Below the pieces are notes generated by a model that had not been told where the DNA came from, did not search any database, and saw only the letters and a list, made by a program, of their open reading frames with translations. Source: Chrysogorgia sp. JL179-B06 (lineage: Eukaryota > Cnidaria > Anthozoa > Scleralcyonacea > Chrysogorgiidae). From it: a stretch of DNA of 64,000 bases. This document shows, one piece after another, positions 45,576-53,524 of the stretch. How positions within the stretch are numbered: the first letter of the stretch is position 1; each line of letters opens with the position of its first letter. The position numbers were made by a program, and so were the translations under genes. Location of the stretch: contig JAYKKM010000114.1 of NCBI GenBank assembly GCA_035772405.1, positions 804,001-868,000 on the forward strand, written 5' to 3'.

Positions 45576-46679
45576 TTAGCTCACATTTTGAATATCACTT
45601 TCTGGTATCCACGAATTATGTTTGCTCTCATAACCTAACCATTTAACCAGCGCCATCTTCTTCCCTCTGACTTTCTTTCTTTTCAACACCTTTTCAACTC
45701 TGTACACATCGTCACCATGTTTCTTATTGACCAGCGATAATTCCTGCTCATAAAACTTCCCAATAATCTGTTCACCACTTATGTCCTCAATTTCATACAC
45801 ATTCGGATCACCACGAATAACTTTCACCACTTTAAACAGCTCTTCAGTGAAGTTGGCTTCATAGCCCTTTGTGAACACGCTCTTGTATTTACTAATTCTC
45901 ACTGATTCGCCAACCTTGAACTTCGGCAATGGGTTGTCCGCAAATTGATGACCAAACAAAGTGGTCCAAACTTCACCTTCATTTGACTTATTGACATCCT
46001 TCAGCTTCATCATAATGCTTCGATTCACATTGCTATTATAATTGTCTACAAACTGGTCTAGAGCGTCAATCCATTTGTACGTCCCACGAGCATAAAAGTA
46101 CTTCCACATAATACTCTTGAGACTTCTATTGAAACGCTCAACAACAGCAGCCTTTTTATCACTCTTAGTGCTGAAATATTCAACACCATGTTCTTTCAAC
46201 AAACTTTTCACCCCAACGTTGTAGAACTCAAGTCCATCATCAAATTGGGCTAACTTAGGTGTGGTTCCAAACCGATTTTTAAAGTCATTCAACAGCTCTC
46301 CAACAGCCTCAGTCATGTTCTTAGTGTCTTTTCTATAAACTGCAATGCCAAAAGCGTGTCTACTCAATATTTCAATACCTGTCAATATCCAATAATACCC
46401 TTTGTTCTGTTTTGAATACTTGCTCATGTCCACTAAGTCCATTTGGAGCTCTTCACCAAGAAACCCAACAAAGGTCGCGCGGAACTTATGTCTTCTCACA
46501 ATGGGTTTGTACCTAGTGTAAGTGTCCTGCGCTGTCAACCACTCTTTCACTGTTTTTCTAGTCACTTTCAATCCGTCTCCCAATGCACTTTGATACAACC
46601 TCTCTGCACCACTGAACCCTGTCTTGGGATTATAATAGATGTCTCGCAACCCTTGTTCTGTCTCCACACCAAGTTCCAT
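45576..46679 (-). CDS. Retroviral-type integrase with C-terminal chromodomain
   Basis: 367 aa from ATG 46679 (context AATTAT-ATG). The rve core has DDE residues in LQMDLVDMS, AQFDDGLEFYN and KAAVVERFNRS. The C-terminal chromodomain has VEKVLKRKKVRGKKMALVKW and SWIPESDIQN. It catalyses insertion of the linear element, giving the observed 6-bp duplication; the chromodomain may steer target choice. Intact and of normal length. It reads towards the duplicated membrane-protein genes; its tail was copied in that duplication. Confidence 0.92.
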   Translation of the reverse strand: MELGVETEQGLRDIYYNPKTGFSGAERLYQSALGDGLKVTRKTVKEWLTAQDTYTRYKPIVRRHKFRATFVGFLGEELQMDLVDMSKYSKQNKGYYWILTGIEILSRHAFGIAVYRKDTKNMTEAVGELLNDFKNRFGTTPKLAQFDDGLEFYNVGVKSLLKEHGVEYFSTKSDKKAAVVERFNRSLKSIMWKYFYARGTYKWIDALDQFVDNYNSNVNRSIMMKLKDVNKSNEGEVWTTLFGHQFADNPLPKFKVGESVRISKYKSVFTKGYEANFTEELFKVVKVIRGDPNVYEIEDISGEQIIGKFYEQELSLVNKKHGDDVYRVEKVLKRKKVRGKKMALVKWLGYESKHNSWIPESDIQNVS

Positions 46680-46684
46680 ATAAT

Positions 46685-47383
46685 TCACACTACATACAGT
46701 TCCAATAGCACCGCGCCAATTTTAAGATCGTCGTTATTTGGTTTGACACGAAATGTCATACTTGAGTAAACACCTTTTTTAATACTCACCTTGGACTCAA
46801 TATCCACATGACGTTGTACTGACCCATTCAAAGACTGTTCAGTGGGTATTGGCAACGTTGTGATCACATCGCTACGCTTCCCATCAATACCTACATTGCT
46901 CCCCGTCTCAACAACGTCACACGAAACTTCTATGTACTTCAGACCTCTGTACATGTCGACCTCGTTTGGGCTAGTGTGCCACTGTGAGTCGTTCTGAATC
47001 ACCTCACCTCTCGCAAAACCAAGTAGAGGCCCAATGGTGTCTAACACAGCTGAGCTACTAACCTTGACTCTACATTTGCTTGTGGGTGTCAGTTTCTCTA
47101 TCTCAAGATTCACCTTATGCTCGTTAGACTCATGTTTTAAGACTTTGACCAATGCGTCGAACCTAAAGTACCCTTCACCCACTTTAATCTTCTTAAAAGA
47201 GCCAACCCTAGAGTCATCCAGCGTGAAGACCTGAATGCTGTCGTCATTTGTTGTGTTATGGTAGTCCCAAAACACAGTGGCTGTCTTGACCACAATGCAT
47301 GGGTTATCGTGTATGACCATTATTGCGTTGTCAAAGGACACCACTTTTTCCGCTCCTTCAATGAGTACCGTCAACTTTCGCAT
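46685..47383 (-). CDS. Penton-like minor capsid protein
   Basis: 232 aa from ATG 47383 (MRKLTVLIEGAEKVV). Diagnostic stretches: GPLLGFARGEVI, SPNEVDMYRGLKYIEVSCD, GKRSDVITTLPIPTEQSLNG and the C-terminal strand LKIGAVLLELYVV. These match the single-jelly-roll vertex protein of Polintons and adintoviruses as I recall it. It shares a 24-bp promoter region with the divergent gene at 47408 and ends 5 bp before the integrase start. Confidence 0.72.
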   Translation of the reverse strand: MRKLTVLIEGAEKVVSFDNAIMVIHDNPCIVVKTATVFWDYHNTTNDDSIQVFTLDDSRVGSFKKIKVGEGYFRFDALVKVLKHESNEHKVNLEIEKLTPTSKCRVKVSSSAVLDTIGPLLGFARGEVIQNDSQWHTSPNEVDMYRGLKYIEVSCDVVETGSNVGIDGKRSDVITTLPIPTEQSLNGSVQRHVDIESKVSIKKGVYSSMTFRVKPNNDDLKIGAVLLELYVV

Positions 47384-47407
47384 TATGTATAACATACAGT
47401 ATATTAT
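47384..47407. promoter_or_regulatory. 24-bp divergent promoter region
   Basis: Only AT-rich TATGTATAACATACAGTATA-type sequence separates two divergent start codons, so leader sequences must be almost absent or the promoters overlap the genes. Confidence 0.5.
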
Positions 47408-48826
47408 ATGCAGAAAGCCCTTCATGACTACTATGGAAAGCATTACGAACGTGCGATGGCGAACACATCAAAGGCTACACACGACGCAAAGGTAGACCTC
47501 ATCAAAAAGTACCCCCACGCCACTTTAAGCAAATTCGAGTTCTATCCAAATATTTCACAAGACGGTGAGATCCTAGGTGTTGACGTATACTTCAAAAACA
47601 ACGACATCCTTAGCACAGACATAACCAGCACAACCTTCAAAAATGATAAAAACATGTGGAGGTGGCTACACAATAGTAAGTTCCCAATAATATGGCAAGG
47701 TGGTGGAACTATCCAACCACTACCAAAAGGTCACAAAAACCACTGGGGGCTTTGGGACGGCTATCCAACAGAAAATGTGTTGAATTATCCAGTGAATAAC
47801 TTCAAAGTCTTTGTTAACCAAAATAGCTACTTCATGTCAAAGCTACCAACCTTACAAATCACTACGTCAAAGACCATGTCGAAGTGGGATGACAGCGAGT
47901 CTTACTATCGCGTCGTGTTTGCTACGTATTGTGCAAGTTTCTGCTGTGGAGTCTCACTGCAACATTTATCAGTGTCACAAGAAGTTCACCCTGTGGTCAC
48001 AAGTGTGATGAGATTTCATGTGTACTTCACCATTAGGAGACTTCTCAGAAGAATGGAAGGTGGTGAGACCATGAAATCAATAAGTAGAGAATTTAACGCT
48101 TCCGAATTGTATGGTAAGATTTCCAAGATCCCCAGAAAACATTACTACCAGAGTAAAGTCCTGAGCGATGGCACTTTAGGTGAAACCAGAGTCTACACAC
48201 TCAACGACGTTCAGAACCACTATAAACGATACGTTGCGCGATTGTCAGACGGCTTTACCAACATTGGACTGCAATATCTAAATCAAAGCATAGAAGCCTT
48301 TGTGTACTCCACACTTGGTGCGCAAGCGAGAACACGTGTATCAGTCGTTGGTGGTTCTGCAGGAAGTCTAGAAACCCAACAAGAATTCCGCAAGTTTTTT
48401 TCTGACAGTGTTGTCAACTATGACGTGTCGACGTGGATTCTCAACATGAATAAATCGATTAGAGACACCAACGTTGTCCAGAATCTTGCAGTGTCGCCAA
48501 GTACATGGTTAATGCCAAGTAATGTGGTGATACTCAAGAATAAAATCGCTGGGTACAACAACTTATTAAAGATCGCCACGGAGTCCATGAGATTTGGAGT
48601 GAACACTCGCTTGAATGCAACAACAACAACGACTGTGGCTAAAAAAGTCCACCAAGAAAATGTGGTGACTCACTTGGGAGTAGTACCACCTGTGAAGAGA
48701 ACAATGGTCGCCACCAATCAGAAGGCACAGACCACCACAAGTAAGTCAGACACGACAATGCTAGCGATAGTGTTAGGGTTCTCAGCAGTCTCTGGCTATC
48801 TAATAAGCAAATACACCTTGAAGTAG
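47408..48826 (+). CDS. Polinton protein of unknown function with C-terminal membrane anchor
   Basis: 472 aa, ATG at 47408 (context ATTAT-ATG). N-terminal half contains WRWLHNSKFPIIWQGGGT and HKNHWGLWDGYP; the middle has several Tyr-rich helices; a Thr-rich linker (NATTTTTVAKK) precedes a single hydrophobic segment near residues 450-468 ending SKYTLK. I do not recognise the family. Position between minor capsid and fibre-like genes suggests a structural protein. Intact. Confidence 0.6.
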   Translation: MQKALHDYYGKHYERAMANTSKATHDAKVDLIKKYPHATLSKFEFYPNISQDGEILGVDVYFKNNDILSTDITSTTFKNDKNMWRWLHNSKFPIIWQGGGTIQPLPKGHKNHWGLWDGYPTENVLNYPVNNFKVFVNQNSYFMSKLPTLQITTSKTMSKWDDSESYYRVVFATYCASFCCGVSLQHLSVSQEVHPVVTSVMRFHVYFTIRRLLRRMEGGETMKSISREFNASELYGKISKIPRKHYYQSKVLSDGTLGETRVYTLNDVQNHYKRYVARLSDGFTNIGLQYLNQSIEAFVYSTLGAQARTRVSVVGGSAGSLETQQEFRKFFSDSVVNYDVSTWILNMNKSIRDTNVVQNLAVSPSTWLMPSNVVILKNKIAGYNNLLKIATESMRFGVNTRLNATTTTTVAKKVHQENVVTHLGVVPPVKRTMVATNQKAQTTTSKSDTTMLAIVLGFSAVSGYLISKYTLK

Positions 48827-48828
48827 TA

Positions 48829-49779
48829 ATGAGTCTAAACTATGGGTATGAGTCTGACGACCCTCACGATAAAATACTAAAGAGAACGAAAAGGCATCTG
48901 GACGAAGATCCCAAATTAAGCGCGACCGGTGGAAGGATGTCTGGGCTCATAGACATGCAAGGCTCAGCAATAAAAAACGTAGCAGACCCAGTCGATGACT
49001 CAGACGCCGCAAACAAAAGAACTCTAGAGCGATTACTATCAGGTTACCTCAAGAGTCAGTCCTATAATGTTGTGTTCGACTTCAACGTTAGCACACACGC
49101 CTTGAAAAACGTGGAATTTCACACCAATGGTTCAAACAAAGTGAAAGCCATTGGTGAAACAAGTAAATTAGTGCAAAACAACCCAACTTATGGTCCTATT
49201 ATTGGTGTTAACGGTGCAGGTCACAGTTTTCTATGCCCCGAGTTAACACCAATTCCACTTGAGTCAGGTCTCCACTTTAACTGCCCGAGTATGCAGTGGT
49301 GTGATCTCTCCATTTTTGTTGTGGTGCGGTTACCTATGAGAGCCACGGGGTCAAATTGGGAGACAATTATATCAAACGACGACGGTCAGTGGGATAAGTT
49401 CGTAGCGTACAAGACTGGTATGACTAATGGACTCGCGTATGGTGGTAGTATCCCAGCAATGGAGAACATATGCACTATTCCGAGTGGTGTTGACCTCACC
49501 AAAATGCACATGATATCAATACACTGGCAAATGAGCAATTCACACGTCAGAGTTAATAACACCAAGTCAACCGATTCAGACTTCATAGCGAACATGAAAA
49601 AAATAGGCACACCCTATGGAACGATTTTTGGAATAGACCGACCAAGAATACCACTCGCGCCTTACGCATACCCATCGTTGATAGAATTCTACGGTGTGAG
49701 AATCGTGAGCGGTTACATGACGAACCGAGACATCATAATCATGGGTGAAGAAATGATGAAGGAATATGGTATAAAGTGA
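48829..49779 (+). CDS. Fibre-like protein with phage-tail-fibre motif
   Basis: 316 aa, starting two bases after the previous stop. Residues about 32-60 read GRMSGLIDMQGSAIKNVADP and DDSDAANKRTLERLL, closely resembling the collar/trimerisation repeat of phage tail fibres (G-hkItNVadPxxxxDAaxK). The C-terminal 200 residues are strand-rich (LHFNCPSMQWCDLSIFVVVR, ISIHWQMSNSHVRVNN, IEFYGVRIVSGYMT), as in a lectin or LamG-like fold. A receptor-binding vertex fibre is the natural inference; the fold is inferred from texture only. Confidence 0.6.
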   Translation: MSLNYGYESDDPHDKILKRTKRHLDEDPKLSATGGRMSGLIDMQGSAIKNVADPVDDSDAANKRTLERLLSGYLKSQSYNVVFDFNVSTHALKNVEFHTNGSNKVKAIGETSKLVQNNPTYGPIIGVNGAGHSFLCPELTPIPLESGLHFNCPSMQWCDLSIFVVVRLPMRATGSNWETIISNDDGQWDKFVAYKTGMTNGLAYGGSIPAMENICTIPSGVDLTKMHMISIHWQMSNSHVRVNNTKSTDSDFIANMKKIGTPYGTIFGIDRPRIPLAPYAYPSLIEFYGVRIVSGYMTNRDIIIMGEEMMKEYGIK

Positions 49780-49823
49780 GTGTTCGATGCATTAAAGTGA
49801 TCTTCCAAACCAGCGCTAAATAT

Positions 49824-50030
49824 ATGGGAGCATGTATTTCAAAAGAGCGTGAAATATATAAGATAAATAAAACGACTGACCACATGTTCAAAGCTGGTGG
49901 ATCATTTGGCCGCGGTGACGTGACTCTCGAGCTCCATGCTGAGATTGGTATGAGGTCTAAAAAGACTTACGGCAAACCTATTATGTTACCAGAATCAGAC
50001 ACTGTGGGAGTGGTAGAAGACGCGACCTAA
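49824..50030 (+). CDS. Small protein with N-myristoylation/palmitoylation-type start
   Basis: 68 aa from ATG 49824 (context AAATAT-ATG). The N-terminus MGACISKE fits the myristoylation consensus (Gly2, Ser6, Lys7) with Cys4 as a possible palmitate site. An in-frame GTG at 49776 would hide this motif, so the ATG is preferred. The rest is mixed (GGSFGRGDVTLELHAE) with no recognised domain. It could attach a virion or replication component to membranes. Confidence 0.55.
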   Translation: MGACISKEREIYKINKTTDHMFKAGGSFGRGDVTLELHAEIGMRSKKTYGKPIMLPESDTVGVVEDAT

Positions 50031-50036
50031 GTTAAA

Positions 50037-50177
50037 ATGGGTTGGTTTAGAAAGCTGGTTCGTAACATTAGAAACTTTTTCAGACGACGTAGCAAACCGA
50101 AGACTAACAAAACACACCTAATGCGTTGGTACACAACAAACCAGATCTATAAAAAACCTAACGCCCACATCGAGTAG
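50037..50177 (+). CDS. Very small basic amphipathic protein (46 aa)
   Basis: ATG at 50037, six bases after the previous stop. It begins MGWFRKLVRNIRNFFRRRSK, an amphipathic, strongly basic helix, then KPKTNKTHLMRWYTTNQIYK and stops at 50175-50177. Such a helix could bind DNA or disrupt membranes, analogous to small basic or lytic adenoviral core peptides, but this is inference. Its placement in a tight gene string supports it being real. Confidence 0.5.
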   Translation: MGWFRKLVRNIRNFFRRRSKPKTNKTHLMRWYTTNQIYKKPNAHIE

Positions 50178-50205
50178 TTTTTTTTTTGTGGGAGACTATA
50201 TAGTG

Positions 50206-50973
50206 ATGACTTCCATGGCACTTCAACTATTTGATTTCGATGGTCACCAAATCACGACGGTTATGAGTGACGGTGACATATGGTTCAAAGCGAAAGAAGT
50301 CGCGAGCGCTCTAGGTTATGCTCGACCAAAAGATGCAGTACACGACCACGTCGAACCTGACTGCAGAATGAAGATGGAACAGGCCTCGTTCATCAACGAA
50401 CTTGGTGTCTACTTGTTGGTGTTCTCAAGTAAAATGGAGCGCGCGAGACAGTTTGGAAGGTGGGTGCACTCAGAAGTCTTGCCAAGTGCTAGAAAGACTG
50501 TAGCTGACGTTGGTCTCAAACACAATCAGTTTAAAATGATCACTGAGTTCGATCTTCACACGAAAGTCGTTGGTTTTCTTAGGAAATATTATCCAGAAGC
50601 TATTTTGATAGCCGCTTGTGGTGAAAATCAAGACACTTCAAGTAAAAGAATAAATTCGTGGAAAAAAGGTTACCAACGTGGGACACCCGACTTGATTATT
50701 GCTAATGCAAACCGACAGCACAGTGGGCTTGTGGTTGAGTTCAAGAACCCAGGTGGCACAGGTAAGACATCCAAAGAGCAAGACTCTCTGCTAGTCAGAT
50801 ACAAATCCGCTGGTTATCTAACATTGTTGTGCGACTCATACGACGACGCTATTACTACGATAATAAAATATTTCTTTGACATTGGGTTTCAATGTTCCCA
50901 GTGTATTCGTAAATTTAAAAATAAAGCAGCGTTAAGTAACCACGAGAGACATCACTGTGTGGTGCGCAACTAA
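50206..50973 (+). CDS. Bro-N / VRR-NUC nuclease / C2H2 zinc-finger fusion
   Basis: 255 aa from ATG 50206; GTG 50188 is less likely. Residues about 5-95: Bro-N DNA-binding domain (LFDFDGHQITTVMSDGDIWF, KEVASALGYARPKDAVHDHV, FINELGVYLLVFSSKMERAR). Residues about 115-225: VRR-NUC-type PD-(D/E)XK nuclease with KGYQRGTPDLII, VVEFKNPGG and QDSLLVRYKSAGY. C-terminus: C2H2 finger CSQCIRKFKNKAALSNHERHHC. Domain types are frequent in large DNA viruses. A role in DNA processing or gene control is likely. ACTATATAGTG lies immediately before the start. Confidence 0.75.
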   Translation: MTSMALQLFDFDGHQITTVMSDGDIWFKAKEVASALGYARPKDAVHDHVEPDCRMKMEQASFINELGVYLLVFSSKMERARQFGRWVHSEVLPSARKTVADVGLKHNQFKMITEFDLHTKVVGFLRKYYPEAILIAACGENQDTSSKRINSWKKGYQRGTPDLIIANANRQHSGLVVEFKNPGGTGKTSKEQDSLLVRYKSAGYLTLLCDSYDDAITTIIKYFFDIGFQCSQCIRKFKNKAALSNHERHHCVVRN

Positions 50974-51004
50974 TTTTATGTGTGTGAAAAAATGTTGTCT
51001 CAAT

Positions 51005-51033
51005 GACATTGGGCGCTTCACGTGTCCAATGTC
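51005..51033. terminator. Stem-loop between convergent genes (1)
   Basis: GACATTGG pairs with CCAATGTC around a 13-nt loop. It lies 32 bp past the nuclease stop and before the thymidine kinase stop on the opposite strand. Confidence 0.5.
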
Positions 51034-51051
51034 TAAATTTAAAAAAAAGTG

Positions 51052-51070
51052 GGGTGTATTGAGAACACCC
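51052..51070. terminator. Stem-loop between convergent genes (2)
   Basis: GGGTGT pairs with ACACCC around ATTGAGA, directly beside the thymidine kinase stop codon at 51071, preceded by an A-run. Confidence 0.5.
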
Positions 51071-51646
51071 TTAATTTTGTGTTGAAGGATGATGACGTCT
51101 GCACACTGCTTTGTATTGTTCAGCACCACCAACAAGTGATGGTCCTGGATTGTATCTCCAATTGAATGGTGCTTCAACAGTTGCTCCATCGGTGTCACGA
51201 CAAACGGCGCAATACGCTTTTAGAAATGTGATGTCGTCTGCCATTGGGAAGAGCGTGTCGAGCTCACCAAGTCTTTTTAAATGCTCTGTTGTTATGAGAC
51301 CACAAATAATAACGTGAATGCCAGCTTTGATGTAGTCACGAATAACTGGAAGTAGATCAGAGTACCAATGGCCTTCATCAATGCCGATGACGTCGTAGTC
51401 AGTTAGTTTGGAAGAACTTGGGAGGTTGGTGACTAGCTTTGCAGGTAAACTGTCTGATCCGACAACAATGGTCTGACGATGTGTGGAGAACGTGTGGTCA
51501 GTTCGCCTAGTGTCACCTGCATTGTTCATGTAAAGGACTTTAAGCCCTGATTTACTTAACGCGACTAACCTACGAAGAGTCTCTGTCGTTTTTCCTGCAA
51601 ACATGGGACCAATCACGATTTCCAGTTTACCAACTTTCTCTGTCAT
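51071..51646 (-). CDS. tk: Thymidine kinase (type II, P-loop)
   Basis: 191 aa from ATG 51646. P-loop GPMFAGKTT at residues about 13-21, RTDHTFSTHRQTIV, VIGIDEGHWYSDL (the usual DEaQF site reads DEGHW), KAYCAVCRDTDGA and a final CRRHHP, consistent with the structural zinc site of cellular and viral TK1-type enzymes. It phosphorylates thymidine to support DNA synthesis in non-dividing cells. Upstream context GAGGGTATAGTAACC-ATG. Intact. Thymidine kinase is not part of the usual Polinton core, so it is an accessory gain. Confidence 0.85.
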   Translation of the reverse strand: MTEKVGKLEIVIGPMFAGKTTETLRRLVALSKSGLKVLYMNNAGDTRRTDHTFSTHRQTIVVGSDSLPAKLVTNLPSSSKLTDYDVIGIDEGHWYSDLLPVIRDYIKAGIHVIICGLITTEHLKRLGELDTLFPMADDITFLKAYCAVCRDTDGATVEAPFNWRYNPGPSLVGGAEQYKAVCRRHHPSTQN

Positions 51647-51674
51647 GGTTACTATACCCTCAGAGAAATATTTT

Positions 51675-52338
51675 TTATTGCGGTAGCCATCGCTCGTTGT
51701 CAAATATCCGCTGAAACTCTAAGTTTTTAAGATGGGACCTCGAGCTCTCGTGTCTTAAGCGATGCATTGGGCTGTTGGTGGTCACACCGCATGGGTAGCA
51801 CTTGTACGTCATGCAGTCATGCGCAAAATCCAGGTGGGTATGTGAGAACATGTGGTCCTCGAGATCATCCGCACCCACTATTTCATTACACCCCACCCTG
51901 CAAACGTTAACGTCGCGGTTTGCGGCGAGCTCTAGCCACGCTTTGACTTTGGTTGGACACGGTCTCCATAGAACGGTCGCTAAGAACACTTCGAGGTAGT
52001 TACCGAGTAGTGTGGCGGTGGACTCACAAGGGTTGCCTAAGTAGTCTCTACCTGCTAACGCGAGGGATCTCGCTAGCTAACTCGTTAACCATCTCGTTGG
52101 CTCTATCTTCTTGAAGATTGACCCAGGCCTCGTGAATGCGCTTTGTGGTGAGAATCTGAGTGCTAAATCGTCTCGACACTTCCTCATTTTTATACCAGCG
52201 TCCGCACAACGTGAAGACTTGTGAGTACTCTTTTAAGACGTTGGGTCCAGAGGTGTCTTGTGGGATAAGCACATCGATAAAGGACAATCTCAGCATTTCG
52301 TTGATCTCCTCTTCTGCGGCGTCTTGGTCTTGAGTCAT
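51675..52338 (-). CDS. Unrecognised protein with zinc-finger-like C-terminus (one probable frameshift)
   Basis: The frame from ATG 52338 (MTQDQDAAEEEINEMLRLSF) stops at 52048; an overlapping frame continues without its own ATG from about 52,076 to 51675 and carries CRVGCNEIVGADDLEDHMFS and CMTYKCYPCGV with paired Cys/His residues. The two pieces probably form one gene of about 220 codons, broken at about 52,050-52,085. It ends 28 bp before the thymidine kinase start. Context GGAGGTATAGTATA-ATG. Function unknown; nucleic acid binding is plausible. Confidence 0.5.
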
Positions 52339-52472
52339 TATACTATACCTCCAGAGAAAAAGCTCCCTTTTTTTTTTAGTGCGTTTGGTTTGGGACTGAG
52401 ATATCTGTGAGGTCAACTGTGAGATACCTGTGAGGTCAACTGTGAGTAAGATAACACGTGATAGTGTATTAG
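52339..52472. promoter_or_regulatory. Divergent promoter region with duplicated 23-24-bp unit
   Basis: The 134-bp gap between divergent genes contains CTGTGAGGTCAACTGTGAG twice (about 52,405-52,446), a T-run, and TATA-like sequence abutting both starts. The repeats are candidate binding sites for an element-encoded regulator. Confidence 0.5.
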
Positions 52473-52817
52473 ATGACTGAAGACTCACAGACGGCTGTTG
52501 ACGCTAAGATCACAGCTGATGTGAAAAGTGTTAAGGTGAAGGACCCAAAGCGTGTTGCTGCTGGTAAAAAGTTGGCTGAGATATCGAAAGCTGCGAAAGA
52601 AAAGAAAATGCGTGAAATGATAGTCAACGAGGAACAGGGTAGTGAGTGGAGCTATGGTTACATTGTCGGAACACTTGGTGTAATCATTGCTGGCGCTTCG
52701 TTATGGTACACAATTAGCAGTAAAAAAGAAACACAATTAGAACCCGCGAGTACTGTAGCTAGTGTGTCGGAAAGTCATAGAACTCGTCGTCCAACACTAG
52801 ACACGTTTGATTCTTGA
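52473..52817 (+). CDS. Small single-span membrane protein
   Basis: 114 aa, ATG at 52473. Lys-rich cytoplasmic-type part with KDPKRVAAGKKLAEISKAAK, then one hydrophobic span near residues 61-81 (YGYIVGTLGVIIAGASLWYT) and a Ser/Thr tail. A DPKRVAAGK-type motif is shared, as I recall, by small Polinton proteins of unknown function. First of three consecutive membrane-protein genes. Confidence 0.6.
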   Translation: MTEDSQTAVDAKITADVKSVKVKDPKRVAAGKKLAEISKAAKEKKMREMIVNEEQGSEWSYGYIVGTLGVIIAGASLWYTISSKKETQLEPASTVASVSESHRTRRPTLDTFDS

Positions 52818-52832
52818 ACAAAACACACGACA

Positions 52833-53075
52833 ATGTATATGACTGCGATCGATCGAAAAGAACTTATGAACGAACTGTATGATGCGCTACTTGTTACGAC
52901 TGGTGCTGTGGTAGTGAGTATGATTTCGAAAAAGGCTTTGGGAGAACCATTGGGAACACCAGAGACAGTGAAAGGCACAGTTAAACTTGCTGCAGCTGTT
53001 GGTGCAGGAACGCTGTTAGTAAAATGGATGCAATCGAAAAAGTGGATACCGACAGATCCATTCAAATCAACGTAA
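52833..53075 (+). CDS. Small hydrophobic Polinton protein
   Basis: 80 aa, ATG at 52833. Hydrophobic stretches VTTGAVVVSMISKK and KLAAAVGAGTLLVKWM flank a conserved-looking GEPLGTPETVKGT turn; ends WIPTDPFKST. I recall similar proteins in other Polintons; likely an inner-membrane or virion component, function unknown. Confidence 0.6.
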   Translation: MYMTAIDRKELMNELYDALLVTTGAVVVSMISKKALGEPLGTPETVKGTVKLAAAVGAGTLLVKWMQSKKWIPTDPFKST

Positions 53076-53079
53076 GTTA

Positions 53080-53499
53080 ATGGTGAGTGTTGTGGCTGGA
53101 GGGATTTTTAATGCAGTGGCTTTTGCAGGCGCTGGCTTTATGTTTTCGAAGTTTAATCACACGGGTTATGAAGCTGAGATGAAAAGACACAACCATGCGT
53201 TGGAACAGTTAGCCAGTGCGAAAGAAGTGTGGTATGAAAATGAGGTTGCTAAAAAAGATCAGATTCAGCGCTTGCGACAACTGCTCTCAGACGCTAACGC
53301 TGACATCAATGACACAAACCATGCGTTGGAAGAACTTAGAAGCGTGATGACCATTCACTACAGCGGTCGAGTGTTCACCGAGAGTCCGAAGATTGCGGAT
53401 TACTACCAACCGAGCGCGGAAATGAAGGAATACCAATCATTGTTTGTTGGTGCGCTAGGTTTGGGTAGTGGAATAGCGGTATGGGTACTCACTCGATAA
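53080..53499 (+). CDS. Membrane protein with central coiled coil
   Basis: 139 aa, ATG at 53080. N-terminal hydrophobic GGIFNAVAFAGAGFMFSKF, heptad-rich helix residues about 30-90 (EMKRHNHALEQLASAKEVW, QIQRLRQLLSDANADINDT), and C-terminal span LFVGALGLGSGIAVWVL. Two-ended membrane topology with a coiled coil between. Conserved small Polinton type by recollection; function unknown. Confidence 0.6.
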   Translation: MVSVVAGGIFNAVAFAGAGFMFSKFNHTGYEAEMKRHNHALEQLASAKEVWYENEVAKKDQIQRLRQLLSDANADINDTNHALEELRSVMTIHYSGRVFTESPKIADYYQPSAEMKEYQSLFVGALGLGSGIAVWVLTR

Positions 53500-53524
53500 A
53501 AAAAATGTTGGAGTAGTATAAGTG

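Noticed and set aside
50188..50205. GTG start for the Bro-N protein
   Set aside because: Eukaryotic-type expression favours the first ATG at 50206, and the upstream bases look like promoter sequence.
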